Positions 1-12,208 of a stretch of 64,000 nucleotides of DNA are shown one piece after another (within the stretch, counting starts at the first letter, position 1; each line of letters starts with the position of its first letter). The stretch is from Galeruca laticollis. Lineage: Eukaryota > Arthropoda > Insecta > Coleoptera > Chrysomelidae. Where the stretch lies: positions 51,504,222-51,568,221 of the forward strand of contig OY998179.1 in assembly GCA_963921935.1 (NCBI GenBank), written 5' to 3'. The translations under genes were made by a program, and so were the position numbers. Under the pieces are notes generated by a model, which did not search any database, was not told where the DNA came from, and was given only the letters and a program-made list of their open reading frames with translations.

Positions 1-130
1 AGGACATGATCTATATTAAGAAAGAGAACACCAAATTGTTAAGCACGCTGATATTCATTTTGAAATTTTGACAGTTCCTGCCAATAACATCTAATTTAAT
101 GTTATGTAGAAAGTATTTTTACAACAAATC

Positions 131-1197
131 ATGCCTTTTACTAATGAAGAAGCCTTTGATATGTTGAGAATTTATTTTCAATGTTTTCAAAATGCGGCGA
201 TTGCTTCTAGGCAGTATGTACTGCGTTATCCCCTTAAAAGACGGCATTCGTGAATGGTTTTTCGTCGTTTCGTCTTACGTTTAAGGCAACATGGCCAAGT
301 GCAACCAACTCCAACTTTGAGAAGAAATCGTAGAGTAGGAATAGAAGATAACATTATAAATGTGTTGGCTTATATTCATGCAGACCCCCATTTAAGCTTA
401 AGAGAGATCACCAGATATTTAGGAATATCCTATCACTCAGTGCAAAAAATATTAATGGATTTTAAAACGCATCCGTATCACGTCGTGATTCATCAATACT
501 TAAATGAGACTGACTTTAAACATAGGCTCGATTACTGCTACTTGCTTAGATTAGGGAAACCCGTCATATTTTGTCACAAATATTGTGGGCAGATGAAGCA
601 TTTTTTTGCAGTAATCGCAGGATAAATCTTCATAACATGCATTACTGTTCAGAACCTAATCCACACTGGTTACGTGAAGATTATCAGCAGGGTCGATGGA
701 GCTTCAACGTCTGGTGCGGTGTTATTAATGGTGCCATTATCGGTCCGCATATCTTTAATGGCAATCTAACCGTTGACATGTATTTGAACTTTTTATTGAA
801 CGATTTACCAGGACTCTTAGAAAATGTGCCTTTAGAATTAAAAAGAAACATGTGGTTTCAACAAGACGGATGCCCGGCACATTATTCTCGAAATGCGCAA
901 GATTTTTTGAACAGGTATTTTCCTAACCGTTGGATTGGTAGAGGCAGTCTATTTTTCTGGCCATCACGGTCCCCCGATTTAACCTGCCTTGATTTTTATC
1001 AGTGGGGCCGAAAAAAGGATTTGGTGTATAAAACTCGCCCGACTACTCGAGAAGACATGATAGTCCGAATTCAAAACGCCATAAATAATATACGAAGAGC
1101 GGAAATTGAGGCAGCTGTCAACTCCACTCAGGAAAGATTGGACCAGTGCATTCAAAATAATGGACAACATTTTGAACATTTACGACAAAACTATTAA
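131..1197 (+). pseudogene. MLE-1 mariner-like DD41D transposase, copy A (broken)
   Basis: A Tc1/mariner-superfamily transposase that would cut and join its own inverted repeats at TA sites in the nucleus. The first ATG (131) opens a frame starting MPFTNEEAFDML, typical of the DUF4817-type DNA-binding N-terminus. A second helix-turn-helix follows (LREITRYLGISYHSVQKIL). The catalytic motifs are present: WADEAFF (D1), FQQDG (D2) and SPDLTCLDFYQW (D3). I count 41 residues between D2 and D3, which defines a DD41D mariner. Lesions: an in-frame TGA at 251-253 and a frameshift near 560. The C-terminus EHLRQNY matches the usual end of this family. It cannot make an active protein as written. Confidence 0.9.
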
Positions 1198-1318
1198 TTT
1201 ATTTTTAAAGTTCTGTGTTCTTGTTTTTAGTGTTAATGCTCCTGTTGTCGTTGGACAGTTTTATTAAGATTTTTTTTCGAAATATGTAAATTGGTATGTT
1301 TCGAGATTTGGGCGCCCC

Positions 1319-2074
1319 ATGTAAATTTATTTGATTTTTTTAATCCAAAACCGTTTGTCTAACGGAAAAAAGTCAGAAGGTTCTTTTTGTTAGCAACTAA
1401 TAAGTGATTACGGAAATGACTTCTATTTTGATAAAAAGCAGTGGCGTGCCATTTTTTAATGTAATTAAATTATATTTTGTTCAATATCAACCGTTCAAAA
1501 AAAGGTAGATGAATAATTTTTTTCATCAAATTTTAGAAAAATGTATCTTCTTTTAAAATATGTAAAAATGAATATGCCATTACTTTTGTTTTTTTTGAAA
1601 AAAACTCAAAAATTTGCTACCATTTCAGTTAACGCCATCTAGCGGCGAAGACGAAAGTCAAAACCAAGTAAGCGTTTTGTATTGTAAATTATGCTCTTCC
1701 ATATGAGCCCAAATTTGTTGAAATCGGTCAAGCGAAACGGGAGAAATCTTGGTTTGTTTAAAAAACACCATTAAACCTCCTCCACCGCTTTATTTCAATA
1801 GGTAGAATAAAACATTTTAGTCAAAAAGTGTGGGTGAATAGTCAGTAAATATGAAAATAATATCATCGATATACTTTCATGAGACAAAATTCTATAAAAA
1901 TCCCATTTTTCTACTTAGTGTTAGTTGTTACGCCCTCTAGGGGACGTTTGACAAACTCGAAAATAATTTCCAGAAATTTCTTTTGGCGACTTTTATCATG
2001 AAGTTTTTTCCCTAAATCTATACAACCAATATCTTATAAGATATGGCTGCTCGCTACCCTTAATTGATCACCCC
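1319..2074. repeat. Right long terminal inverted repeat of MLE-1, copy A
   Basis: This stretch is the inverted counterpart of 17606-18215, which lies left of copy B. Matching parts include the outer tip (ggggtgatcaattaaggg read inward), a middle block around the AATAAAGCGG motif, and an inner block around CCAAAACCGTTTGTCTAACG. The arm is about 750 bp, very long for a mariner. The central part is only weakly conserved between the arms. The left arm of this copy is outside the window. Confidence 0.75.
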
Positions 2075-2149
2075 TATTTCAGAAAGTGTCATTCTTTCAC
2101 TGTTGATAATTCCAAGAAAGTTGTCGTTGTCTGACGGGTTGACGAGTAG

Positions 2150-2845
2150 TTGTCATGCCCAGCACACGAGGAAGCAGAAACGAAGATTGTATACCATGCA
2201 TGTACCATCAACTATCCAGCAGAGCTAGTAATAAGAAGTGGTAACATGCATTACCTTAAAAGTGATTCGGTTGTTCAGATGCTTACGGGTACTGGCAATA
2301 ATTTAAGATATGTGGACCTAACCAAAATATATGCAAAGTTGGGACTGGTTAATTATCAGATCGTTCTTCGGAAAAGGAAAATAAAAACCATACAAGATAT
2401 TGAAAAAATATCCAGAGTACCAGGAAGCTTTCAAGAACTTCGGCAACAGCCAATTAATCGAAAATTTATATCATCAACAAAACATCTTTGATATTATTCA
2501 GAGATTTATATGCAATGTATACAATGTCCCTAATGGCATTGATGTGGATGCTGCTAGACTTCAAATATTCATCGACTCGTATACAGTCTCCGATGTAAAT
2601 GAAGCTTTTGACCAAAAGAACTTTTGACGCTAGCAATCTATCACCTTGCAAAAGCGAGCTATTTCTGCAATTTCTGCGAGCAAATTATATATGTACCATT
2701 TGGAATAATGCTCATCTGAAAAATCCAACCACATATCAACCAGACAATAACGGCTGGGTATTGAAAGATGACAAATCCCAGTTCAAATGACTTGAAGGGG
2801 ATCAACTACAAAGTTATGTTAATGATTCGCTCAAAACTCAACCAG
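2150..2845 (+). pseudogene. 'EEADT'-type repeat-borne protein, N-terminal to middle fragment, copy A
   Basis: Three consecutive frames encode pieces of one protein: HEEAETKIVYHAC and MLTGTGNNLRYVDLTKIY, then PEYQEAFKNFG and DAARLQIFIDSY, then FDASNLSPCKSELF and LRANYICTIWNNAHL. These blocks are typical of a large protein carried on repeats in many insects and cnidarians, whose biochemical role I do not know. Compared with my memory of the family, the segment after VIRS is missing and a second gap follows LVNYQIVL. There are two frameshifts and a TGA where W is expected before LEGDQLQSY. The exon ends at CAACCAG followed by a good splice donor gtatgt at 2846. The last exon appears to survive at 28095. 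Confidence 0.72.
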
Positions 2846-2874
2846 GTATGTAATTATTATGACAAATTATGGTA

Positions 2875-3181
2875 CAGGGTTATTGGTTATAATTTGACCA
2901 CCCCTTTATTTCTCTTATGCATACAGATATAAAAAAAAGTTTTAGGAGTATAAATGAATTTTAATAAAATATACTCTGTACACCAGTAGCGTTTTTGCAT
3001 TAGGGGGTATAAAATAAGAATATATATTTTCAAATAAAACACCCTGTATATTATGACATATTCGGAGAGTGCTTTTTTTCTCATAACAAAAATATATACT
3101 TTTATAGGTCTAGCTTTTATACTTTCCAAAATAATGGACAGTGGATTCCTAAAGTATTTAAGTTAGTATCTAGTTAAAAAA
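2875..3181. repeat. Left terminal inverted repeat of a CAGGGTTATTGG mariner, copy A
   Basis: Starts CAGGGTTATTGG directly after a TA. It is the reverse complement, with scattered differences, of 27724-28044, which ends CCAATAACCCTG directly before a TA. The element is therefore a Tc1/mariner-type transposon with arms of slightly over 300 bp, inserted in the intron of the EEADT gene. In copy A only this arm remains. Confidence 0.75.
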
Positions 3182-3308
3182 CGTAGTTTGTATTACGTAT
3201 TGCCCAGGTAAGCCCAAAGGAGACAGAGTTCAATTAAATCAACTGATTTATTTCTAAAAAATATTATTTACAATGACAAAAATAAACTAAAATACAATAT
3301 TCTATATA

Positions 3309-5741
3309 CAGGGTGTCCCGGAACTAATGGGAAAAAAGTCAGGAGAGTATGAGCCAAAATAATGTTAGTACTTCATATAAACTTTTACTATGCAGGCCCT
3401 CGTTTTCGAGTTATAGGCCTCCAAAGTTTTAATTTTGAATTTGGTTTTTATTTTTTGTACTAGTTATTTGATCTTCATAAAATTTACGGCAAAGCTATAA
3501 TGTAAGTATATGTTTATTTTGGTAAGGTAAACAGATTTACAGTAGTGCATTGAAGCCAGGGACGGACTACTCGCAATGGTTAGTGATCCAAAAATTTTGC
3601 AGGTATGGCACACCCTGTATGAAATTATCGAAATTCACTTCCCCACACATTAAGCTAACGAAAAGGTACTCTTGTTGGAATTCGATAAAATAAGCTGTTT
3701 GGCTAATATTTACAGTTTTATTAATGCACTACGTACAAATCTACCTAACTAACTTATTAATACGATGTCCAGAATTTACTTGCTTTTAATCAAAATTACG
3801 AACATAACATTATTAAACCATTGAGAAAACCTCAAAAAACACAAGTTATAAAACATTAGACTAAAACTAATTCCTAAACAACAACAAAAACTTACGTTAT
3901 TCTAATAAATGTTCAATATGAACTCCTCCCACTTCCACGCACATTCTTAGTCTACGAAGGTTGTTTCTTTGCACTTGAAAGAGCAATCCCACACTATTTC
4001 TAATAACATTGCAGTGTAACGCAATTCTGTCTATTAAATCTTGCCTTGTTTGCACAGGTGTTGCGTATACCTTACTTTTGAGATAACCCTAGAGAAAGAA
4101 ATCCATAGGATTAATGTCTCCTGATCGCGGTGGCCATTGAAAAGGGCCTCCACGACCAATCCATCTATTAGGAAGCCTTGTGTGTAAATGCTGTCGTACA
4201 TCTAAACTGAAATGAGGAGGGGCCCCATCATGCATGAACCATAAATTCCTACGAGTTTCTAGTAGCACATCATCAAACAGGTTCCATAACTCATTTTTCA
4301 AAAACTCCAAATATCTCTGACCGGTCAAAGTACCGTCAATAAAGTATGGCTGTATCAAATGATTGCCAACTATTCCTGCCAAACATTAACCATGAATCTA
4401 TGCTGGATCCTAGTTTAGATAATGCCATGTGGATTCACATCATCGCATAAATGCATATTATGAGAATTTATGATTCCATCTCTGGTGAAACCGGATTCGT
4501 ACGTAAAGAGACCGTTACTAATAAATGTGTTGTCTGCTTGTTGTTATCGCAGGAACCACTGGCTATACTCAAGTCGTGCAGGATAATCAGCCACTGTCAT
4601 ACGGTGTACTTTTTTCATGTGAAAAGGATATAACAGCTGTTCTTTTAGGACGCGATGAACAACTGATTTCGAGACGTTATGTTCTCTTGATAATTTTCTA
4701 AAACTCGATGGTTCATTATCAACTGCATTTAACAAGTCTTGTTCAACTGCCACAGTACGTATGCTTCGTACTGGACCTTCTCCAGCTTTTTCTGGCGAAA
4801 ATCTTCCTTAAATTTAAAATTTTGTTTTGTATACATGGAAAATTACATTTACTTATTCATACCTGTTTCTCGTAACCTGAGATCAATACGCCCAAACATT
4901 CGTCTGTCTGGCAATGCTCTGTTTGCAAAATGTTCTTCATAAAGCCTTTTGGCCTCTAAACAGTTTCGAGAATCCAGTTCATACATTAGATGTTTATCTG
5001 CGTACTCAATAAAAACGAATTCTGCTATTGTAACTGTTAAATTAAGGACTTATGAATTATTGACAAGTACTGACAACGAACTATTCTACACAACGTTTGA
5101 TAACTAATCCTATGGTAACTTGATAAACGGTAAAAACACTTATAAAAAGTTTTTACCAACTTTCCAATGAATAAGTCGCTAATGTTTTTCATCTTCTGCT
5201 ATCGTTAAATTATTTTTTTGTAGTACTCTAGCTAAATATTGGACATCTATTAAAAGTTAGTTTTACCTCGTTGTGTACTTATAAAAATGGTGAATGCGTA
5301 AACTGGTACGTAGTGCATTAATAAAACTGTAAATATTAGCCAAACGGCTTATTTTATCGCATTCCAACAAGAGTACCTTTTCGTTAGCTTAATGTGTGGG
5401 GAAGTGAATTTCGATAATTTCATACAGGGTGTGCCGTACCTGCAAAATTTTTGGATCACTAACCATAGCGAGTAGTCCGTCCCTGGCTTCAATGCACTAC
5501 TGTAAATCTGTTTACCTTACCAAAATAAACATACACATACATTATAGCTTTGCCGTATATTTTATAAAGATTAAATAACTAGTACAAAAAATGCAAATAA
5601 AAACCAAATTCAAAATTAAAATTTTGGAGGCCTATAACTCGAAAACGAGGGCCTGCATAGTAAAAGTTTATATGAAGTACTAACATTATTTTAGCTCAGG
5701 TTATACGCTCCTGACTTTTTTCCCATTAGTCCAGGGACACC

Positions 5742-5744
<3 letters not shown>
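3309..5744. mobile_element. MLE-2 mariner element with 440-bp inverted repeats, copy A
   Basis: Begins CAGGGTGTCCCGGAACTAAT at 3309 after a TA and ends with the matching ...CAGGGACACCCTG at 5744 before a TA. The arms (3309-3748 and 5305-5744) are near-perfect reverse complements, each about 440 bp. The total length is 2436 bp, with a minus-strand transposase in the middle. The right-hand TA merges into a (TA)n tract, so the element seems to sit in, or to have seeded, a microsatellite. Confidence 0.9.
3897..5036 (-). pseudogene. MLE-2 DD41D transposase with a short intron, copy A (broken)
   Basis: Read on the minus strand: an N-terminal DUF4817-type block (EAKRLYEEHFANRALPD, then RLRETG), a probable intron of about 60 bp (gtatgaata...aatttaag), and a second helix-turn-helix (SFRKLSREHNVSKSVVHRVL). 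The catalytic domain follows with MHDGAPPHF (D2) and INPMDFFL (D3), 41 residues apart. The first catalytic D is lost: the usual FTDESGF reads FTYESGF. A frameshift follows QWFLR, a stop lies just before the VNVWAG-like region, and another stop follows DFFL. The tail ends HIEHLLE with a stop at 3897. The N-terminal methionine codon is not preserved. Confidence 0.85.

Positions 5745-5782
<38 letters not shown>
5745..5782. repeat. (TA)n microsatellite
   Basis: A simple TA run directly abutting the right tip of MLE-2. The homologous run in copy B (23986-24028) is about 4 bp longer. It is one of only two differences I found between the duplication copies. Confidence 0.97.
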
Positions 5783-5787
<5 letters not shown>

Positions 5788-6354
5788 CTGGTGCGTAAAT
5801 ACTTTGAAAATCACGCCTCGATGGTCCGTGCCCTTCCGTTGATCGATATGTACTGACGGTCCGAAATGTAGGTAGGTGTAACTGTAGCGGTGTGTACAAA
5901 GTATGAGCAACCGGCAGATCAATACTCTTTCGGTTTCAATCTCAAGATGTGATAGTATCGTTTATAGCTAGTCAGTACACGGCTTAACGAATATCTCGGT
6001 TTGTAGGGACTGTAGTTATTATGGCGCGTCAATACCACACCAGAATTATACTAACAGTTGAAGTGATCGTTTACTCTTCTAACAGTTTGAACAATCGTTC
6101 TCGTTTCCGTCAATACCAGAAACCAACGGCCGTTGTAGTGAATGATGTATAAAGTCGAATCAATACTCCGACTTAGTACAACACTCGGCGGTGGATAGTG
6201 TAAAGCGTTTAAGGTTAAAGTCATTACCTTCGACCTACGCTTCGCACTGGAGGCGGCTGAACTTGTAGGAGCTGGAGTCCGTGAACCAAGTCGCTCTATC
6301 GTCTGTCGGTTTGCATTTTTATACACATCGTAGAGGTGGTGGTGGAAGTCTCCT
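5783..6354. other. Right flank of MLE-2, no gene seen
   Basis: Unique-looking sequence repeated at 24029-24599. It holds one 91-codon minus-strand frame at 6051-6326 without a recognisable domain. It ends at the (TA)n breakpoint of the duplication. I see no supported gene. Confidence 0.6.
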
Positions 6355-6359
6355 ATATA

Positions 6360-6422
<63 letters not shown>
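6355..6422. repeat. (TA)n microsatellite at the duplication breakpoint
   Basis: A nearly pure TA tract of about 70 bp begins at the last base shared with copy B. Downstream sequence differs completely from the equivalent position 24600. A breakpoint inside a simple repeat is a common place for misassembly and for replication-based rearrangement. Confidence 0.97.
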
Positions 6423-6425
<3 letters not shown>

Positions 6426-7110
6426 GTCCCCAAAGTTGGAACCATACGGAAAACTATTTTATTATTAATTTCAGGAAAATAAGTTATTCCTGATAAAAAG
6501 TTCTACATGTTCTAAAATGTAGAACGCAAGAATTAGACATAAAAATTTTTCATTCGAATAGGAGGTGTCAAAAAATATGAATTTCTCTCAAAAAATTATT
6601 TAATATCTTTAATATTTAATAATATCGAAAACTAGTATTCGAAAAAGTTCTTCTGAACTGAAAACTACGTTTGGATATGCATTTATATTGACAAAATGAT
6701 TTTGTACTTAGTCATTTTTCATAGTTCACTTACCTGAAAAACTTTATCTCTGCGGAGACAGTTGTAAAACATCTGCCCTAAAGATTTGAAAGGAGTAGCG
6801 TTGTTGCCTACAAAAAGGTGAAGCATAAGATGAAAATATAATGTGAATAATGTTAGCTTGATTGAGTTTATTGGTTCTTTTGCCATATTTATTGAGGTGG
6901 AATGTAAATTTTTTAGATATGTGATATTAGAAATAAACTCACACATGTATTATTGATACATCGATTAAATCCTAGAATTATGGCCAGACAGCACACGTCC
7001 ATAAATTGAACCTATATATATAAATATATATATATATATATTTAGAATTATATCTTCTTGGGTTCAAAGGTTGTGGAATGAAACAAATATATTAGTTAAA
7101 ATATATTTTC
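6423..7110. other. AT-rich intergenic sequence
   Basis: No coding frame of interest. There is a short ORF at 6719-6946 (minus) with no recognisable domain, and a small TA-rich patch near 7015-7041. I see nothing else that can be supported. Confidence 0.5.
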
Positions 7111-7230
7111 GAATAAAGACTTATCAAACTTCTTGACGTTTCGCTCTTATTTTAGGAGCATTTTTAAAAGAATATGTATAAATATTAAAATTAAATTACA
7201 TAAAATACAGTTATTGTAAAAATTGAAGAA
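7111..7230 (-). repeat. Penelope-type terminal repeat relic with hammerhead-like hairpin
   Basis: On the minus strand a GCTC...GAGC stem is followed directly by GAAACGTCAAG. This is the helix II and core pattern found in the terminal repeats (pLTRs) of Penelope-like elements. The CTGATGA half of the hammerhead core is not preserved upstream of the stem. A (TA)n tract follows at 7243. Confidence 0.5.
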
Positions 7231-7239
7231 CATAAGTGA

Positions 7240-7242
<3 letters not shown>

Positions 7243-7296
<54 letters not shown>
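7243..7296. repeat. (TA)n microsatellite
   Basis: A TA run of about 54 bp that marks the left edge of the GTGGCATCCG-rich block. Another TA run marks the right edge of that block at 12210. Confidence 0.97.
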
Positions 7297-7299
<3 letters not shown>

Positions 7300-7660
7300 T
7301 CACGGCGTGAAGTGGCATCCGCCCATGTTAAAATCGCGGTAGCTGTGGCGTCCGCGGCACTATGACATCCGATATACGGACGTCACAGTGCATCGAGCTC
7401 CAAAATATCGCAAACGGTTCAGTGAATGCTTGGGAATCTATTGCTGATGAAATCAGCAGGACGTCACTATGGTCGTTTTTTGTATAAACCTATACACCAA
7501 GGTTCACAGGTTCTCCGTACGCGGCGTTATAGTAGCACACTTATATATTTATTATACATCTGACGCACAAAGTGGCATCCGTCAGTATACATATCGAAGA
7601 ACGGTATAGTTTGGCATCTGTATATGTATTTTTCTTGCATAGTGGCATCCTGGCAGTGTT
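7297..7660. repeat. Cluster of GTGGCATCCG-like iterons
   Basis: About eight imperfect copies of GTGGCATCCG or its complement occur in some 350 bp: near 7312, 7345, 7363, 7377 (inverted), 7459 (inverted), 7572, 7612 and 7642. Inverted copies of the same motif occur at 12157 and 12183 near the other (TA)n tract. The spacing and mixed orientation resemble subterminal protein-binding sites of a DNA transposon. No protein that would bind them is visible nearby. Confidence 0.6.
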
Positions 7661-10600
7661 GCCGATCTCACTTTTGGTTATAGAAAGCGTTTAACATTGA
7701 ATATGATGATTTACACCTGTTTTAATTGATTGATACCATTGTTGACAGTGCGGAGGATGCTAGTTATTACAAAATATCCACCGTTATTATTAGAAAAATT
7801 ATATTTTCGTTCTACACTTCACTTAAATTTGATTTTGAGGCAAAATAAAAAACTACTGGCGATAAAAATGAATAATGCTGGCGATAAAACAAACTGAAGA
7901 ATTCTGAATTTCCGTAAATAAGGGGAGAATGAATTGAATTTTCCAACGTAAACCACGAGATGAAGTAGAATTACTACTATTTTCAGGTCAATTTTCGAAT
8001 GGGTATATTTTTCTACTTCGCTATAGCAGAAGTCAAGTTTTTTTGTGAAAATTCCGAAAACCTATGCAATCAGATCGTTAGTAGTTGACCTTGAATATGG
8101 ATTTTCACGAAAATTTATGAATATTCCGGAGACGTTGAAACTCTCTCTGGCATATACATGGTGTATCAATGATAACTGTATGGACGATAACTGCATCCTT
8201 ATTTGATCTAAGGCAAAAAATGTCTTGAATAAAAGTTGTAGAGGGCAATAAAAGCTATCTATACCCTAGAGTTTTTTTCTCAACACCATAGCGGTTTGGT
8301 CTATTCATTACTACACCACCGGTTCGTAACAGTGCAGAGCAAAAATGAAAGCTATATATAGGGAGTCTGATAAATGCAAAACTTAAACATGTGCTAATGG
8401 TTCTACTGGTGTGATGTCTGTATACAGGGTGGCCTAGACCAACATACAATTAATCCTACAGAGTGAACTAGAGCTCAAAATAGGGCGATTGAAATCAACT
8501 TTCCTTTATATACTCCATTGAGCCGTGTGAGTTTGATGAAGGTTTTTTTTCATATTTTTGAATAATTCGAAACCTGTGAAAAGTTAGGCTCTGAATTTTG
8601 AAGAAAAAATTTGAAATAGAATTTCAAACAGAAAAGTGTGAACACGAAATTAAAAAAAAAGCCTTGAATTCTCTTGAATTGCTAGTGAGGAATCCATCAT
8701 GACTGAGTACAAGTTTTCACATCAGTATCATCATTAAAGCTCTTTCTATTGTGCGTTTTAGATGGAATAGACATAAAAAAATATTTTATGAAACATACAA
8801 ATGTTTGTACAAAAAGAAACAGTACATATACCAATTAAACATGTTTTCGATTAATGTATAGTTTGCCAACGAAATTACTAGCCAGCCCGCTATTGTGTTA
8901 TTAAATGGGCGGTCGGTTTGAAATTTGAGTGATTTTTATAGGTACGTTGGATGAACATTTCAGGTATTTAAACATCTGACTGTCATTTCCGGTTCAATCG
9001 GGAACTTAACGAAGTTCGTCATTACGAAAGGAGCTCCCTAAATGTTTTTTAAATTTGGATTCTAAAAAAAAGTATGTTAAATATTCATCATATCCTTGAC
9101 TCATCTTTGACGATGCTTGAGTCGTACATTTTATTCTTCCTAACAAAAAGTGAAAGTGTGTGCGAGAAGTCCGATATTATGTTTCAATGTCATTTCATAC
9201 GTATGTAGGTATGATAAGAACAATAACATTCCTCCCGATTCTACAAGAGGTGGTGTTAAATCTGACAGTCAGATGTTGATGACGTCAAATATTTATTTCA
9301 AGTGGAAGCCAACTATTAAACCCCATATTCAAAATCTTCCAGAGTGTTCTGGGTCTAAAGTTCCGATTTTCATAGGTATCATGATGACATTTTCATTGTT
9401 GGGATTTTGATTAATATGATGATGAGAATTATTGGCTGCATGAGAATAATTTATACCGTTGAAATTTTCTAAATATGAGACTTCGGTTATTTTCTAAATC
9501 AGCGTTTGAATATCAAATTTCACAGCATTAGAATTGGAAGGAATGCTTCTAGTGCTGGAACATACAACGCCGCCGGAATTACAATGCAATATATTTAGGA
9601 TTTCTGGTATAATAGTTCATTTCATTTCGAACTGATAAAATGGGGGACTCAGTTGACATGTCTTGGAACCGTCATCGCTAAAGATAGGGTATGAAGTATG
9701 ATACATGTTTCAAGGTTTCAAGAATCCACATATTGAAAAATTTTAGGTTATTCTACTTGACAAAAAACAAACTTCATTGAATTTCCATTTGAACCCTAAA
9801 TTATAGTTAGTTGTTTGAATACCTGAAATATTATTCTTTATGTCAAAATTTATAAATTAAACATGGCGGCTCCAAAATGGCGGACGAGATTTGTGATTAT
9901 TGTCCAATTGTGGGTTGATGTTACGAATTTAGCCGGAGATTGTCAAAATTCAGTATCGTGGCTCCACGATGGCAAACCAGTTAATCATAATAGCTCAGAA
10001 CTCCCGGAAAAGTTACCTCATAATAATGAAGCTGTATCAGAAATGCATAGACTAACGAGACGACTTAAAGCATAAAATAAAATAAAAAACTTTTTAATGA
10101 CAAACATTTATTCAAATGCGCTAGAAAGTAAAAAATAATTTCTTTGGATGTATAACGTGGATTATTCTGTAGGTTACAGATTAAAAAGCTTTTGTATTCG
10201 AACTAAAAAAAAATTGCAACATGATCTATGTGAAAAAAATTATATACAAAGTATCGTGAAAATTGTGCCACCCTCAAGTTTTTATTTTCAAATACGAATC
10301 TATATTTTTAATTGCATTGATTCAAATGCCAAGAGTCATGTTTCATATCGGCATAGTATTTATATCTGAACTACAGACTGTTTTGGAAATATTGAACTAT
10401 TACCGGTAAAATTTCAAATGAACAATAATTAAACAAGGTCTTGTTGTATGATCAACTTGGCATTGATCCACTTCTTACTCACTGATATTTCTCAACTACA
10501 GCTGTTATAGAATATTAAAAGAGGTTAAAATTGTTCTGGTCATAGTTCAATATACAAAAAGTTGTTATGGCAAAGTTTGTTTTGGAAAATTCAAAATTTT

Positions 10601-11250
10601 CAATTTTTCCGGTATAACTCCAGAACTAAAGAAGCTAGATTGTCTTGAATCAAATGAATGACCTCTGAAATACACAACTTTGCCCCCATTTAACTACCCC
10701 TATATCTCTTACCGTTACCATGATCCCAATGCATAGACTCGAATTTGAATAGCATTGTATAAGAAGTGTGGACGAGTGCAGGAAATACAATTTCTAACGA
10801 GTTATGCACTCTATTTTTCCTACGACCATGAATATACAAATGGTGTGAATTATGAGTATTAAAATATGAATTCTGAGTATATAATTACTATCATGCGGAG
10901 TAACAGAACGCAAAATCTGTTTTTCGTTAGTCCGCATTCGGTCCTCCCTATTGCTCATTTTCCTAATACGACTATTCAATTCCTGGACTTCTTGCTTCAG
11001 ACGGTTTCTGCCGTAAGACGAAGTCCATATTTTCTTTCTTTTTCTTTTAATTATACATTAATTTAATTTTGATTGCTTCTCTTAACGTTATCTAATTTTA
11101 ATTTTGTTTGACGTTTGCATAATTATGTAAATTTTCCAGATTTTAATAAAATTTTCCTACAATATATTTTTCATATTACCTACTGACACATCTTGGATTC
11201 TACTGGATGCCACGGGCATGCGACAACTTTCCTTTTATAATACTTTTCAT
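7661..11250. other. Large non-coding stretch between the iteron clusters
   Basis: I see no recognisable gene here. A mariner-like tip (CAGGGTGGCCTAGACC) lies near 8425. A 70-codon plus-strand ORF at 9863-10075 begins MAAPKWRTRF and ends MHRLTRRLKA, but I cannot assign it. A 73-codon frame at 10148-10369 and others are AT-rich and probably chance. The region could be the interior of a non-autonomous element bounded by the iteron-rich ends. Confidence 0.45.
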
Positions 11251-11264
11251 GTGAATCATATATA

Positions 11265-11345
11265 CATTTAAGCCCTGATGATTAGCTCAGTGTGCCGAAA
11301 CTAGTTGTCCCTGTAACTTCTAATAATATATGCTGTAGTACGTAT
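11265..11345 (+). ncRNA. Hammerhead-ribozyme-like motif, Penelope terminal-repeat type
   Basis: CTGATGA at 11275-11281 and CGAAAC at 11296-11301 flank a 14-base segment that reads like a damaged helix II (the usual GAGCAC...GTGCTC is here AGCTCAGTGTGCC). The following CTAGTTGTCC is also typical of insect Penelope terminal repeats, which are known to carry hammerhead motifs. The weakened stem suggests it no longer cleaves. Confidence 0.5.
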
Positions 11346-12029
11346 TTTGCGTTTTACTAACTGCTATTTCCTTGCATAATATATTTGAGATGGATAGTCT
11401 TTTTCATTAACATTAATGTAAGTTATAATCTCTGTAAAACTACAAATACAAATTGAAAATCATTTTATATATTTTTGGTTGTGGTAAAAATAAAAAGTCA
11501 ATTATTTATTAGTAGTTTGTTTGTTTACAGAGCTGATTTCAAGTTTTATTTCGTTGATATAGATGTTAAGTAGCTCTAAATATGATAAAAGAATATATAA
11601 AATGAGTATTGTGTCTCTCTCATTTGTAATAAAATATGTCAATGTACGCACCATTATAGAATCAATCTTCGGTAAGTTACAGCTATTTCATTTATTGGAT
11701 CCAGTCTCCATTGTGATAAAAATCGTAAAATATTATCATTGTTCCAACAAATTATCAAGAGAAATAGTTCATATTCATGACTGGGTTATGAGAAATAAGT
11801 TTAATTTAAAACGAATAATAAGTTTTTTAGAATGTTATTTTAGATTTCTAAAAACTATCTTTTATGTGTAAAATATAGCTTCATATGGATTTGTACCAAC
11901 CGTCAATATCCCTATTACTAGAAAATATGTTTCATTCTCCTCTCTCAAAAGAAAAATAAAGACATATTTAAAATTACTGGAAGTCACTTTGAACGCGATC
12001 TATATACAATATACAGGACACACCGATTC

Positions 12030-12208
12030 TTGAAGAAATTCAAATTTACCTACTAATAATCGATCAAGGTCCCAGTGTTGCCGAATAATAGGAAACCACT
12101 CTGTGCGTGATCTCTATGCATTGAAGCTGTTCTATATACATATTGTGTATATCGGAGGATGCCACAGCGCTACAAATCTATACGGACGCCACTTCTACCG
12201 CTATCGCG

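Larger units (their letters stand above)
1..6354. repeat. Direct long duplication, copy A
   Basis: This block matches 18242-24599 base for base wherever I compared it, at a constant offset of 18241, rising to 18245 after a (TA)n tract that is 4 bp longer in copy B. I saw one substitution (c at 5370, a at 23611). Both copies share every inactivating lesion in the transposase genes, so the copying happened after those genes decayed. Copy A starts at or before the window edge. It ends exactly where a (TA)n tract of about 70 bp begins at 6355, while copy B continues into unrelated unique sequence. The block may be a recent segmental duplication or an assembly artefact. Confidence 0.97.

Noticed and set aside
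7268..7300. Possible protein with alternating Tyr and Ile runs near TA tracts
   Set aside because: Tyr-Ile runs are translations of (TA)n microsatellites here and at 5745, 6355, 12211 and 23986.
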